Of a DNA stretch of 64,000 nt, positions 8,334 to 17,434 are shown in pieces. Position numbers and translations under genes: made by a program. The notes under the pieces were generated by a model. That model saw nothing but the letters and a program-made list of their open reading frames with translations. It did no database searches and had not been told where the DNA came from. Origin of the DNA: Bacteroidota bacterium (lineage in GTDB: Bacteria; Bacteroidota; Bacteroidia; Cytophagales; Cyclobacteriaceae); assembly GCA_018266055.1 (NCBI GenBank), contig JAFDYT010000019.1, positions 153,553 to 217,552 of the forward strand. The letters are read 5' to 3'. How positions within the stretch are numbered: the first letter of the stretch is position 1; the number at the start of each line of letters is the position of its first letter.

Positions 8334-9401
8334 CTACTGATTAGACAGTTTCCACTCCATTTCCACTTCATTTAGCTCTCTTGTAAAATTTTCGGCAACT
8401 AGACTTGCCAGCGCTGAAACCCAATCGGAATTATTATTAAGACAAGGCACGACGAGAAATTCTTCACCGCCATTTTTTAGAAATATTTCTTTGCCTTCGA
8501 CTTGAATTTCTTCAAGCGTTTCGAGGCAATCGCTCACAAACGCCGGGCAGGCTACTACTAATCGCTTTATGCCTTGCTTAGGAAATTGAGTTAGTTGTTC
8601 CGCTGTGTATGGTTTTAGCCATGCATCAGCACCGAGTCGTGACTGAAAGGAAGTACTGAACGTTCCTTTTTTTAGGTCAAGTTTCTCTGCAACCATTTGG
8701 GTTGTAGTAAATACCTGATGCCTATAGCAAGTTTGATGTGCCTCGCTACTTTCTGAACAACAATTTTCCCTAGTCAGACATATCGATTTGGTCGGGTCTG
8801 ATTTTCGGACGTGCCTTTCGGGAATACCATGATAGCTAAATAAAACGTGGTCATACGATTTGGCTAAGTGTGGTTTCAGGCTATTGGCCAGGGCAGAAAT
8901 ATACAGTGGGTGATTGTAGAATGGGGGCAAAACCCTTAGCCTAAAAGGATACCTTTTTTTTGTAAAAGCGGTTTGCACATGCGCCACAGCTGTTTCGTAG
9001 CTACTCATTGCATAATGAGGATAAAGTGGCACCAGCACTATTTCTTTGAGATCAGGATTTTCGTTTGCTAATTTTTCGATAGCCACTTCTGGTGAAGGGT
9101 TGCCATAGCGCATGCAAAGTCCTACTGGTAACTTGGTTCTCTGTGCCAGATCATTTTGCAGTAACTTTGATAAGTGAATTAGAGGAGAGCCGTTTTCCGT
9201 CCAGATGCTTTTGTATTTAAGTGCGCTTTTGGGCGATCGGAAAGGCACAATGATTCCCCTTACCAATAGCAACCTGGCCAGATAGGGGATATCTATCACA
9301 CGCTCATCCATCAAAAACTCACCAAGGTATTTCTTCAGATCTTTAACTTCATAAGAATCTGGTGAACCAAGATTTGTCAACAGTACTGCTTTCTTCGTCA
9401 T
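8334..9401 (-). CDS. hemH: Ferrochelatase
   Basis: Inserts Fe2+ into the porphyrin, giving protoheme. From the ATG at 9401 it is 355 aa; a TTG at 9407 would overlap the hemN stop and is less likely. Recognition: TNLGSPDS at the N terminus, the catalytic histidine in FSYHGIPERH (H191), and the acidic cluster DCLETLEEI near the C terminus. C208, C214, C215 and C225 follow the active-site histidine in ICLTRENCC and QTCYRHQ. Such Cys clusters hold a [2Fe-2S] centre in some bacterial ferrochelatases; whether they do so here is open. It lies 2 bases after hemN and before hemJ. Confidence 0.95.
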   Translation of the reverse strand: MTKKAVLLTNLGSPDSYEVKDLKKYLGEFLMDERVIDIPYLARLLLVRGIIVPFRSPKSALKYKSIWTENGSPLIHLSKLLQNDLAQRTKLPVGLCMRYGNPSPEVAIEKLANENPDLKEIVLVPLYPHYAMSSYETAVAHVQTAFTKKRYPFRLRVLPPFYNHPLYISALANSLKPHLAKSYDHVLFSYHGIPERHVRKSDPTKSICLTRENCCSESSEAHQTCYRHQVFTTTQMVAEKLDLKKGTFSTSFQSRLGADAWLKPYTAEQLTQFPKQGIKRLVVACPAFVSDCLETLEEIQVEGKEIFLKNGGEEFLVVPCLNNNSDWVSALASLVAENFTRELNEVEMEWKLSNQ

Positions 9402-9403
9402 GA

Positions 9404-10768
9404 TCAAATGGCTTTACTGAAAATAGCGTTTGCATTATTTTTGCGCCACAACCGCGCATCAAGGGCGGAACAAATGTTGCGGATAAACGTACCGCCCTGC
9501 GCAGTCACCTCAATCAACCCGTCCTCAAACTTTACTAAACCATCGTTGCTAAGATTGATCATCTTGGCAACAATTGATTCGTAAAATGACTTCTCCAGCT
9601 TTTGCTCGTCAATTCTGGTTTGGTTTGTACAGATTAGCTCTAGAATTTTTTTTCGCAAGTAGATGTCTTCCTCGTTAAGCTTATGCCCCGTAATGATTGG
9701 GAGTTGTTCATTTTCGATTTTCTCTTCGTAAGCCTCTACTTCTTTTTCGTTTTGCATGAAGGCACCCCACGCATCGCTGATCGAAGAGGCACCGAGTCCG
9801 ATGATCAACTTGTTTTGTGTGGTCGTATATCCCATAAAATTGCGATGCATTTTTCCAGCTTGTGCTGCCAACCGGAGTTTGTCGCTGGTGAGCGCAAAGT
9901 GATCCATACCGATGGCATAATATCCTTGCTTTAGCAAAAGAGCTCTGCCTGTGGAATACATCTTCAATTTGTCGGATGCTGCAGGTAAATCAACTTCCGA
10001 ATACCGCCGTTGTCCTTTGCTCTTCCATGGCACATGAGCATACGAATAGAAGGCAATTCTATCTGGCAGTAATTGATTGATCCTATCAATAGTATACTCG
10101 ATATGGTTTACTGTTTGGTGCGGAAGTCCGTAAACAAGGTCAACGTTGATGCTGTCATACCCGAGCTCACGAGCCCAGTCGACAACCTCTTTTGTTTTTT
10201 CATATGACTGAAGACGGTTGATCATGTATTGAACCTTAGGGTCAAAATCCTGAACGCCAAGGCTAATTCGTTTAAATCCAACCTTTCGCAAAGCGTCGAG
10301 ATGAGCCCGCGTAGTATAGTTGGGATGTACCTCTACACTAAATTCATGTCCATCGGCAATGTTACAACCATCGGTAAGACCTGACACCAGCCGGGTAAGA
10401 TTTTCAGGACTGAAGAAAGTTGGTGTTCCCCCTCCAAGATGAATCTCGCGGATAGTAGGCTGGGTACTTAGAATCTCCAGGTATAACTTCCACTCCTTTA
10501 AAACAGTTTGAATGTACTTGTCTTCTACGCTATGGTTTTTGGTGATTCGCTTATTGCAAGCGCAAAAGGTGCATAGATTTTCGCAGAAGGGGAGATGTAC
10601 GTAAATGCAGAGCTCTCCATTTTCATTGACAAAAGTATCTCTGACTGATTGCTTCCATAGTTCGAACGTGAGAGTCTCAGCCTCCCAATACGGCACCGTC
10701 GGATAGCTCGTATACCGGGGAGTTGACTTGTCGTATTTTGTAAGTAAGGAAAGTATCGTGTTGCTCAT
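9404..10768 (-). CDS. hemN: Oxygen-independent coproporphyrinogen III oxidase
   Basis: Radical SAM enzyme converting coproporphyrinogen III to protoporphyrinogen IX without O2. The [4Fe-4S]/SAM motif is C62-x3-C66-x2-C69 in FCENLCTFC, followed by C71. The E. coli-type HemN features HLGGGTPTFF and SVEVHPNYTT are present, with GLGASSISD in the C-terminal half. At 454 aa it is full length for true HemN rather than the shorter HemW. It lies between hemL and hemH. No hemF is seen, so this window supports only the anaerobic route. Confidence 0.95.
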   Translation of the reverse strand: MSNTILSLLTKYDKSTPRYTSYPTVPYWEAETLTFELWKQSVRDTFVNENGELCIYVHLPFCENLCTFCACNKRITKNHSVEDKYIQTVLKEWKLYLEILSTQPTIREIHLGGGTPTFFSPENLTRLVSGLTDGCNIADGHEFSVEVHPNYTTRAHLDALRKVGFKRISLGVQDFDPKVQYMINRLQSYEKTKEVVDWARELGYDSINVDLVYGLPHQTVNHIEYTIDRINQLLPDRIAFYSYAHVPWKSKGQRRYSEVDLPAASDKLKMYSTGRALLLKQGYYAIGMDHFALTSDKLRLAAQAGKMHRNFMGYTTTQNKLIIGLGASSISDAWGAFMQNEKEVEAYEEKIENEQLPIITGHKLNEEDIYLRKKILELICTNQTRIDEQKLEKSFYESIVAKMINLSNDGLVKFEDGLIEVTAQGGTFIRNICSALDARLWRKNNANAIFSKAI

Positions 10769-10777
10769 GCTTTGTTT

Positions 10778-12061
10778 CTAAGCTTCAAATTCTTCAACAG
10801 CGGCCAGTGTCTGATGGATATCATCCACAGACAATGCATTGCTAATAAACCAACTTTCAAAGGCCGATGGGGGTAGGTACACACCCCTCTGCAGAAGATG
10901 ATGAAAGAACCGATTAAACAATTCCCCGTCACAAGCCTTTGCACTTTCAAAATCTCTAACCACACCTGCACCAAAATGTACGCTCAACATACTTCCTACC
11001 TGGTTTATGGTGTGGGCTATTCCTTTTCTCTTAAGAATTTCTGAAAGCCCTTCACAGAGCAACTTACTTTTCTCGTTAAGTGCCGTGTATAAATCTGGGG
11101 TGTTATTTAATTCATTCAGCAGTGTATAGCCGGCAATCATGGCAATGGGGTTTCCACTTAATGTTCCTGCTTGATATACATTACCAAGTGGAGCAATCCT
11201 TTCCATAATTTCCTTTTTGCCCCCGAATGCGCCAACAGGCATTCCTCCACCGATTATTTTTCCGTAGGTAACAAGGTCTGCTTCAATTCTATAGAGTTCT
11301 TGCGCTCCTCCTCGTGTCAATCGAAAGCCAGTTATTACTTCATCTAAAATGAAAATGATTCCTTGCTGTGTGCATAACTCACGAAGCCCTTGTAAAAAAC
11401 CTGGGGCAGGTGGAATGCATCCCATGTTTCCACCAACAGGTTCAATAATTATAGCGGCGATTTCCTTTCCATACTGCCGTACTACCTTCTGAACTTCCTC
11501 TAGATTATTATACGGCACCGTGATGGTATCCTGAGCTACGTAACTTTGTACGCCTGGAACTGACTGGATATCTAAAGTAGCCAACCCACTTCCTGCTTTG
11601 ACCAAGAATGCGTCGGCATGACCATGGTAGCATCCTTCAAATTTTATAATCTTATTTCTTCCGGTAAATCCTCTGGCTAATCGGATGGCGCTCATACAAG
11701 CTTCAGTACCGCTATTTACCATTCGGATCAGATCTACATTAGGCACCATTTTTTTGATGAGCTCTGCCATTTCAATTTCCAATTCAGTTGGCGCACCAAA
11801 CGAAGTGGAGTCGGCAGCTTTAGCCTGGATTGCCTGCACAACCGGAGGATGCGCATGGCCCAGTATCATTGGTCCCCATGAATTGATATAATCAATGTAG
11901 CGGTTACCATCTTCGTCGTATAAATAAGCTCCCTTTGCTCGTTTGATAAAGAGAGGATGTCCTCCTACACTTTTAAAAGCACGGACCGGGGAGTTCACTC
12001 CTCCAGGAATATGATGCTGTGCGCGTTCAAATAAGGCTTGGCTAGTTTTGTAACTCCGCAT
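10778..12061 (-). CDS. hemL: Glutamate-1-semialdehyde 2,1-aminomutase
   Basis: PLP enzyme (427 aa) converting glutamate-1-semialdehyde to 5-aminolevulinate. N-terminal HIPGGVNSPVRAFKSVGG, EGCYHGHADAFLVKAGSG, ILDEVITGFR and the PLP lysine K268 in YGKIIGGGMPVGAFGG are diagnostic. It follows hemB by 3 bases. With hemA it shows the organism uses the C5 pathway rather than ALA synthase. Length matches the family. Confidence 0.97.
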   Translation of the reverse strand: MRSYKTSQALFERAQHHIPGGVNSPVRAFKSVGGHPLFIKRAKGAYLYDEDGNRYIDYINSWGPMILGHAHPPVVQAIQAKAADSTSFGAPTELEIEMAELIKKMVPNVDLIRMVNSGTEACMSAIRLARGFTGRNKIIKFEGCYHGHADAFLVKAGSGLATLDIQSVPGVQSYVAQDTITVPYNNLEEVQKVVRQYGKEIAAIIIEPVGGNMGCIPPAPGFLQGLRELCTQQGIIFILDEVITGFRLTRGGAQELYRIEADLVTYGKIIGGGMPVGAFGGKKEIMERIAPLGNVYQAGTLSGNPIAMIAGYTLLNELNNTPDLYTALNEKSKLLCEGLSEILKRKGIAHTINQVGSMLSVHFGAGVVRDFESAKACDGELFNRFFHHLLQRGVYLPPSAFESWFISNALSVDDIHQTLAAVEEFEA

Positions 12062-12064
12062 AAT

Positions 12065-13042
12065 CTATTTAGTTCGGGTGAGAAGTTGAGCTGCCGCTTT
12101 GGCGAAATACGTGGCGATAAGGTCAGCACCTGCTCTTTTGATGGAGGTTAAAACTTCCATCATGGCCTGTTCTTCGTTGAGGTAGCCTGCCTTCGCTGCC
12201 GCTTTTATCATTGAGTATTCACCGCTGACGTGATACGCGCTTACAGGCAAGTGAACCGAGTTTTTTGTTTCGCGAATCACATCAAGGTAAGCATGAGCTG
12301 GCTTCACCATAATAATATCTGCACCTTCATTCACATCCATCAACACTTCTTTCAAAGCTTCATGGCGGTTGCTTGGATCCATTTGATAAGTTTTTTTGTC
12401 ACCGAAACCAGGTGCGCTATCAAGCGCATCCCGGAAAGGGCCATAGAAACATGACGCGTATTTTGCCGCATAGCTCATGATGCCCGTTCGATGAAACCCT
12501 TCCTTTTCCAGCGCCTCCCGGATGGCAGCAATTCGACCATCCATCATGTCGCTTGGGGCCACAAAATCGGCACCTGCTCTCGCGTGACTGACGCTCATGC
12601 GTGCAAGCACTTCCACAGTTTTATCATTCACAATTTGATCACCCTCCACAATGCCATCATGCCCGTAAGAGGAGTAAGGGTCCAGAGCTACATCTGTCAT
12701 TACGACCAAGTCAGGCAAGGCTTTTTTTATGGCCCTAATGCTCCGGTGCATCAGCCCTTGTTCGTTAACGGCTTCTTTTCCTTCGTTGTCCTTCAAAGCA
12801 TCAGGAACCTTTACGAAAAGCAAAGCACATCGAATTCCAAGTTTATAGCATTCTTGCAATTCCTTTACGGCCAGGTCTAGTGAATACCTATAGAAATCAG
12901 GCATAGAAGAAATCTCCTCCTTTTTATTTTCGCCTTCAGTAATAAATACTGGCAAAATAAAATCGGAGGGATGTAATCTCGTTTCCTTCACCAGTTCTCG
13001 CACTCCGGAAGATTGGCGGAGTATTCTATTTCTTCTATTCAT
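12065..13042 (-). CDS. hemB: Porphobilinogen synthase (5-aminolevulinate dehydratase), Zn-independent type
   Basis: Condenses two 5-aminolevulinates to porphobilinogen. Schiff-base lysines are K194 (SYAAKYASCFYGPF) and K247 (IMVKPAHAYLD). The metal-site loop reads DVALDPYSSYGHDG (residues 117-130): the three cysteines of the zinc-type enzymes are A119, D121 and D129 here, so this is the Asp-rich type, usually dependent on Mg2+/monovalent ions. 325 aa is full length. The start overlaps the hemE stop by one base (TAATG). Confidence 0.96.
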   Translation of the reverse strand: MNRRNRILRQSSGVRELVKETRLHPSDFILPVFITEGENKKEEISSMPDFYRYSLDLAVKELQECYKLGIRCALLFVKVPDALKDNEGKEAVNEQGLMHRSIRAIKKALPDLVVMTDVALDPYSSYGHDGIVEGDQIVNDKTVEVLARMSVSHARAGADFVAPSDMMDGRIAAIREALEKEGFHRTGIMSYAAKYASCFYGPFRDALDSAPGFGDKKTYQMDPSNRHEALKEVLMDVNEGADIIMVKPAHAYLDVIRETKNSVHLPVSAYHVSGEYSMIKAAAKAGYLNEEQAMMEVLTSIKRAGADLIATYFAKAAAQLLTRTK

Positions 13043-14076
13043 TAGTTGCTCTCTTTATATTCCTTCACTACATCTACAAATGCTTTTGCATGATCTACTG
13101 GAATATTGGGTAAGATGCCATGGCCTAAATTGGCGATGTAGCCTTGCACTCCAAACCGGCGGATCATTTGAGTTACTTCTTTTTTTATTTCGGTTACTGA
13201 CATACCTAATTTGCTTGGATCGAAATTGCCTTGTAATGCTACCCGCTTACCAGCTTCATGGCGTGCCGTTTCAGGCAAAACTCCCCAATCAATTCCTATT
13301 CCCGAGACAGATTTTTGATGCGATAAAGAAGATAAGGCGTAACTGCTTCCTTTTGGGAAAAGAATGACTGGTGCAAGTGGCGCCAGTGCGTCTGCAATTT
13401 CAACAAGATAAGGAGCGGCAAAACGATCGAAATCGTCCGGGCTCAGCAATCCACTCCAGCTGTCGAAAACCTGTATAACATCGGCACCAGCTCGCACTTG
13501 CTCTTTCAAGTATGAAATTGTAGCCCTTGTAATCTTACTAAGCAATGCCTTGGCAAGTTCAGGATTTGTAAAACAAAATGCCTTTGCCTTTTCAAAGCCT
13601 TTGCTTCCTTTACCTTCCACCATGTAACACAGCAACGTAAAAGGAGCTCCGGCAAAACCGATCAAAGGAACTTGATCATTCAATTCACGTTTCGTCAACG
13701 AAATAGCGCTGAATACATAGTGAAGTTTTTCTACGATTGCATTTTCATTGAGTAGGTCAATATCTTTCTGGGTGCTGATGGTGTGGGGCAGGAGAGGACC
13801 TTTTCCTTCCTCCATTAAAACAGTCATTCCTAACGCCTGAGGGATCACAAGAATGTCAGAAAAAATAATAGCTGCGTCTACACCAACTCTATGAATAGGT
13901 TGAAGTGTGATTTCGCACGCAAGCTCCGGAGTTTGGACTCTGGTGAAAAAATCATACTTACTTTTCAGAACCTGATATTCGGGCAGATATCTTCCCGCTT
14001 GTCTCATCATCCAAACCGGTGGGCGGGTTACACTTTCTCTGCGTAGCGCTTTAAGTAATAAATCGTTTTTTAACAT
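13042..14076 (-). CDS. hemE: Uroporphyrinogen decarboxylase
   Basis: Decarboxylates uroporphyrinogen III to coproporphyrinogen III (344 aa, cytoplasmic TIM barrel). The N-terminal signature RPPVWMMRQAGRYLPEY includes the substrate-binding arginines R25 and R29; the catalytic aspartate is D74 in IIFSDIL. GFAGAPFTLLCYMVEG and the C-terminal NLGHGILPNIPV are also present. It overlaps hemD by 7 bases upstream and hemB by 1 base downstream, pointing to strong translational coupling. Confidence 0.97.
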   Translation of the reverse strand: MLKNDLLLKALRRESVTRPPVWMMRQAGRYLPEYQVLKSKYDFFTRVQTPELACEITLQPIHRVGVDAAIIFSDILVIPQALGMTVLMEEGKGPLLPHTISTQKDIDLLNENAIVEKLHYVFSAISLTKRELNDQVPLIGFAGAPFTLLCYMVEGKGSKGFEKAKAFCFTNPELAKALLSKITRATISYLKEQVRAGADVIQVFDSWSGLLSPDDFDRFAAPYLVEIADALAPLAPVILFPKGSSYALSSLSHQKSVSGIGIDWGVLPETARHEAGKRVALQGNFDPSKLGMSVTEIKKEVTQMIRRFGVQGYIANLGHGILPNIPVDHAKAFVDVVKEYKESN

Positions 14077-14762
14077 GTTACTTTATAGAAGTCGTGGATT
14101 AAACTGATAATAGATTTCTGTGTAGGCTTTTCCGCAACACAAATTGTAGTGAAGCCTGAATCGCGCGCACATGCGGCTGTTGTGTGTCCTATGCAAAATG
14201 CCACACAGTCTTTATTAGAATTAGCTGATAAAAAACTTTTAATAGCGCTTGGGCTAAAAAAAATTACGCCCTGATAAGCGTTTTTTATTACTACAGGATT
14301 TGTGCTTGTTTTATAGGCTGCAATTTCGTGAACTCGCACTCCGTGGCTTCTGAGCTTGGTGGGCAGTTCGTCTCTGCGAATATCGCTACACACAAAATTG
14401 ATAGAAGTAATTGAACGATCCTTAAGGATTTCGTCGGCAAGGAGGGAAGCATTTTCTGCACTCGAAATTATCGGTAGCCTTTCCCGCAAGGCAGCACCGC
14501 ATGTAGCATTGGCCAAACAAAAGACGGGGAAATTTTCTTTTAAAAGATTTAGCTGATCAAGAATCTTTATCCAGGCAAGCACGCCCGTTTCACTGGAAAT
14601 GGCTACCATTGGAAATAGTTCCTGATGATTAAGCTTGATGGGCAAATCAATTTTAGTAGAAATAAAATCGTGTTGAGTCAGTTGAATCCCCAAGGAAGAC
14701 AATTGATCAGCACTTTCCGGTGTAAGTACTTTTGTGGAAACTATATGAAGGTCAGTCTTCAA
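14070..14762 (-). CDS. hemD: Uroporphyrinogen-III synthase
   Basis: Cyclises hydroxymethylbilane with ring D inversion. The family is weakly conserved; the assignment rests on length (230 aa), the position between hemC and hemE, and the features ISTKIDLPIK, FFSPSAIKSFLSAN and FCIGHTTAACARDSGFTTICVAEKPT (the typical IG.TTA...G......A..PT block). The best start is a TTG at 14762 overlapping hemC by 11 bases; no in-frame ATG exists near the N terminus and a stop lies ~20 bases upstream. Confidence 0.88.
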   Translation of the reverse strand: MKTDLHIVSTKVLTPESADQLSSLGIQLTQHDFISTKIDLPIKLNHQELFPMVAISSETGVLAWIKILDQLNLLKENFPVFCLANATCGAALRERLPIISSAENASLLADEILKDRSITSINFVCSDIRRDELPTKLRSHGVRVHEIAAYKTSTNPVVIKNAYQGVIFFSPSAIKSFLSANSNKDCVAFCIGHTTAACARDSGFTTICVAEKPTQKSIISLIHDFYKVTC

Positions 14763-15678
14763 AATTCGGGCGAAATGTTTTTATAATTTTATTAGCGCCT
14801 AATTCAAGAATCTTTTGTGCCGCTATTTTTCCAACATCTTTGGCTTGATCAAGATTCAAGGTGAGCTCGACTTCACATTTGTCTTTAGCATCAAGAGAAA
14901 ATACATTGCCTCTAAAGGAGATGCGGTTATGATCAATTGTTGCCAATGCGGCAATGGGTACGGAACACCCACCGTGAAGGGCTGCAAGAAAATCTCGCTC
15001 CGCTGAAATGCACAATTCTGTCCATGTGTGATTGATCGAAGAACAGATAGTTCTTGCGAAAGCATCGTCTTCGCGGCATACCACGCCAATAGCACCCTGC
15101 GAGGGCGAAGGCAGCATCCAATCCAGAGTAATAAATTGGTGGGTAGAGACAGCTAAACGTTCGAGTGCCGCTTGCGCGAAAAGAGCTCCGTTCCATCCAG
15201 AATGATCAAGTTTAGACAAACGTGTCTGTATGTTTCCTCTGAGGTTTTCAGTGCGATGATGCGGATATCGATGCAGCCATTGTGACTTCCGGCGCATACT
15301 GCTCGTACCGATTACACACTCTTTGTCCAGCTCAATAGTTTTTCCTTTTGGCAAGACTAGACAATCAAATGGAGTTCCGCGCTCAAGCAACGCTGAAAGA
15401 CTAAGTCCTTGCGCTAGTCGGGTCGGAATATCCTTCGAAGAATGAACAGCCACATCAATCTTGTCCTGCAGTAGAGCACTATCAAGTGATTTGGTAAAAA
15501 TTCCCTGAATGCCCATTTCATAAAGAGGAGTTACGAGATCCACGTCTCCATCCGATGTAATTTGAATAATTTCAGAATGAAACCCCTGATCCTTAAATTT
15601 TTTCTGCACAGTTCGTGCCTGGTACATCGCCAGTGAACTTTCACGTGAGCCAATTCGTATCGACTTAGTCACTTTCAT
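14752..15678 (-). CDS. hemC: Porphobilinogen deaminase (hydroxymethylbilane synthase)
   Basis: Polymerises four porphobilinogens to hydroxymethylbilane on a covalent dipyrromethane cofactor. Start at the ATG 15678 (308 aa), which overlaps the hemA TGA by one base; a TTG one codon upstream is less likely. Seen: RIGSRESSLAMYQA, catalytic D83 in HSSKDIPTRL, GTSSMRRKSQW, NLRGNIQTRL, and the cofactor cysteine C238 in LHGGCSVPIAA. Length matches the family. Confidence 0.97.
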   Translation of the reverse strand: MKVTKSIRIGSRESSLAMYQARTVQKKFKDQGFHSEIIQITSDGDVDLVTPLYEMGIQGIFTKSLDSALLQDKIDVAVHSSKDIPTRLAQGLSLSALLERGTPFDCLVLPKGKTIELDKECVIGTSSMRRKSQWLHRYPHHRTENLRGNIQTRLSKLDHSGWNGALFAQAALERLAVSTHQFITLDWMLPSPSQGAIGVVCREDDAFARTICSSINHTWTELCISAERDFLAALHGGCSVPIAALATIDHNRISFRGNVFSLDAKDKCEVELTLNLDQAKDVGKIAAQKILELGANKIIKTFRPNFED

Positions 15679-16862
15679 CAATCTTGGCCGATGAGTTCAT
15701 TCACTGTTTCAATCACAGAGCAACCTTTGTAGCCTGCAGTTTTGATTTGCTTGATCAATCCGGAGAATTTTTTATCTATTCGATCAGAAGTTAAACTTTG
15801 GGGAGCGATTCTGGCAACTTTTTCCTTATAGCTCAGCAAAACATCTCTATGCAGATAAATAGTCTGCCATTCCATCAATCGCTGAATGTATTCTTCCAAA
15901 ATACTTTCGGCTTTTGGAATTTCTGTTTGTCGTTGCGCAATCAGTGTATTGTGGAAAGAAGAAATTTCATCCAACGAAAAAAGTCGTACACCAGAAATTC
16001 TTTTGATAGACGGATCTATAACCTGTGGCACACTTAAATCCAGGAACAACCTTTTTCCATCTGGTACATTATCGTGGCGAATCAGATAACCATTCGCCTG
16101 AGCTGTAGTAAGAACTGTGTTAAATGATTGAAGCTGTTGGGGAAATGATTCGAACGGTATTACTTCTGCTCCGATTTCCGCGGCCAGCGATTGCGCATGA
16201 GTTAGGGTACGATTGGTGACAGCGATAGCTCGTGTTGGAAAATATTCGCGGAGATTTCTAGCCACAGCTTGACCCATTTCTCCTGTGCCAATAATTAATA
16301 TTTTTCCGTTTTGATCAGGTTCGTTAGCTAAGATTAATTCTGAGGCTGCATAGCTAACTGAATATTTGCCGTGACTGAGATTCGTTTTTACCTTAACCTC
16401 TTTTGAAGCATGAAAAGCAAAGGAGGTAATGCGGTCAGTGAGCGTACCAGTTAATCCGTACTGTCGTGACACCTGTATTGCCTTTTTTACCTGGCCTACA
16501 ATTTCATAATCGCCAATAATTTGTGAATTAAGGCCACAAACCACTTTGAAGAAGTGTGAGATCGCATCTCTGCTGAATTCGAAATAGAAGTACTCTCCAA
16601 TTTGTTTCTCGGAAATCGAAAGTTGATCGCACACTAACTCCTTGAGTAACGACATCGGCGCACAGGCATAAAACTCAGTGCGATTACAGGTTGAAAGGAC
16701 GAAGAAATCCTTTAGCCCCAGGTTCAATGCCCGGGCATAGACTTCTGCGGTAGAATCTCCATTGAGCGCAAAGTGACTTCTTGTTTGGATATCAGCCTTG
16801 GTAAAGTTGGTGCCGATCAACGTCCAATTAGTTAAGTGATGATATTGTATATGCGAAGTCAT
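15678..16862 (-). CDS. hemA: Glutamyl-tRNA reductase
   Basis: First committed step of C5 heme synthesis: NADPH-dependent reduction of Glu-tRNA(Glu). From the ATG at 16862 it is 394 aa; a TTG at 16880 would add six residues. The nucleophilic cysteine is C59 in VLSTCNRTEFY. The NADPH domain shows ILIIGTGEMGQAVARNL, followed by VTNRTLTHAQSLA, and a C-terminal dimerisation helix region. It is the promoter-proximal gene of the operon and thus a likely point of control; I saw no clear promoter or riboswitch upstream. Confidence 0.96.
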   Translation of the reverse strand: MTSHIQYHHLTNWTLIGTNFTKADIQTRSHFALNGDSTAEVYARALNLGLKDFFVLSTCNRTEFYACAPMSLLKELVCDQLSISEKQIGEYFYFEFSRDAISHFFKVVCGLNSQIIGDYEIVGQVKKAIQVSRQYGLTGTLTDRITSFAFHASKEVKVKTNLSHGKYSVSYAASELILANEPDQNGKILIIGTGEMGQAVARNLREYFPTRAIAVTNRTLTHAQSLAAEIGAEVIPFESFPQQLQSFNTVLTTAQANGYLIRHDNVPDGKRLFLDLSVPQVIDPSIKRISGVRLFSLDEISSFHNTLIAQRQTEIPKAESILEEYIQRLMEWQTIYLHRDVLLSYKEKVARIAPQSLTSDRIDKKFSGLIKQIKTAGYKGCSVIETVNELIGQD

Positions 16863-17269
16863 TTCCTTTTGATCTCGCAAATTTCTTGTTGTCCGCTTTA
16901 AGAAAATACCGCAATCCGTATCATTAATGACTCTAAATGGTTTATTTTCTTTGAATAACTAATGTTCATCATATCGCCTTTTGAGGAACGTCAGCATTCT
17001 TGAATTTTCACTTGGAGTAGGGAAGGGTTTCCCCATGATTAGAAGTAAAAATCAAAATTCAAAATGACGATTCCACTTAGAATTTTAGAGGTTCAGAAAG
17101 GGGCGACTAAAGCTCCAACTAACGATTAGAAAACAAATCACTGTTGATTAGCAAACAGTTGAGCGTCTAACCACTTCTAAAATCTTCATTTTTAGCTCAA
17201 AAACAAGGTTTTCAGTTTTGGCTCGCCCTTTGAGTAAGGGTTTGGCATAACAATAAAAACTTAAAACCT
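16863..17269. other. Intergenic region between hemA and a small lipoprotein gene
   Basis: About 400 bases upstream of both the minus-strand heme operon and the plus-strand small gene, so promoters for both are expected. It is AT-rich. CCCTT-TGAGT-AAGGG just before the small gene can form a short hairpin. I find no convincing TAnnTTTG box, RNA gene or ORF. Confidence 0.5.
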
Positions 17270-17434
17270 ATGAGTAAGTATTTGATTATTTTCCTGGCTG
17301 TGATGTTAGTTTCTTGTGGCACAGTTTCTCTTTGCCCTTCTTATGGTACCTACAATAAGTCAACCGACTATGGTCAAAAGAAGCAGAAGAAATTTCATGC
17401 AAAAAGTAGAATGTCTGTTCCCTTTCGATTCTAA
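17270..17434 (+). CDS. Small predicted lipoprotein (54 aa)
   Basis: Short ORF starting at the ATG 17270. It begins with MSKYLIIFLAVMLVSCG, a compact lipoprotein signal with lipobox VSC, followed by TVSLCPSYGTYN and a basic tail (QKKQKKFHAKSR) ending in PFRF. Small Bacteroidota lipoproteins with a CP-x-YG segment after the lipid cysteine occur widely, but no function is known to me. It is isolated between hemA and cheR. The good signal sequence argues that it is real; expression is unproven. Confidence 0.6.
   Translation: MSKYLIIFLAVMLVSCGTVSLCPSYGTYNKSTDYGQKKQKKFHAKSRMSVPFRF

Noticed and set aside
16863-17269. Heme- or tRNA-responsive riboswitch upstream of hemA
   Set aside because: No recognisable aptamer fold or terminator/antiterminator pair; only weak short hairpins.
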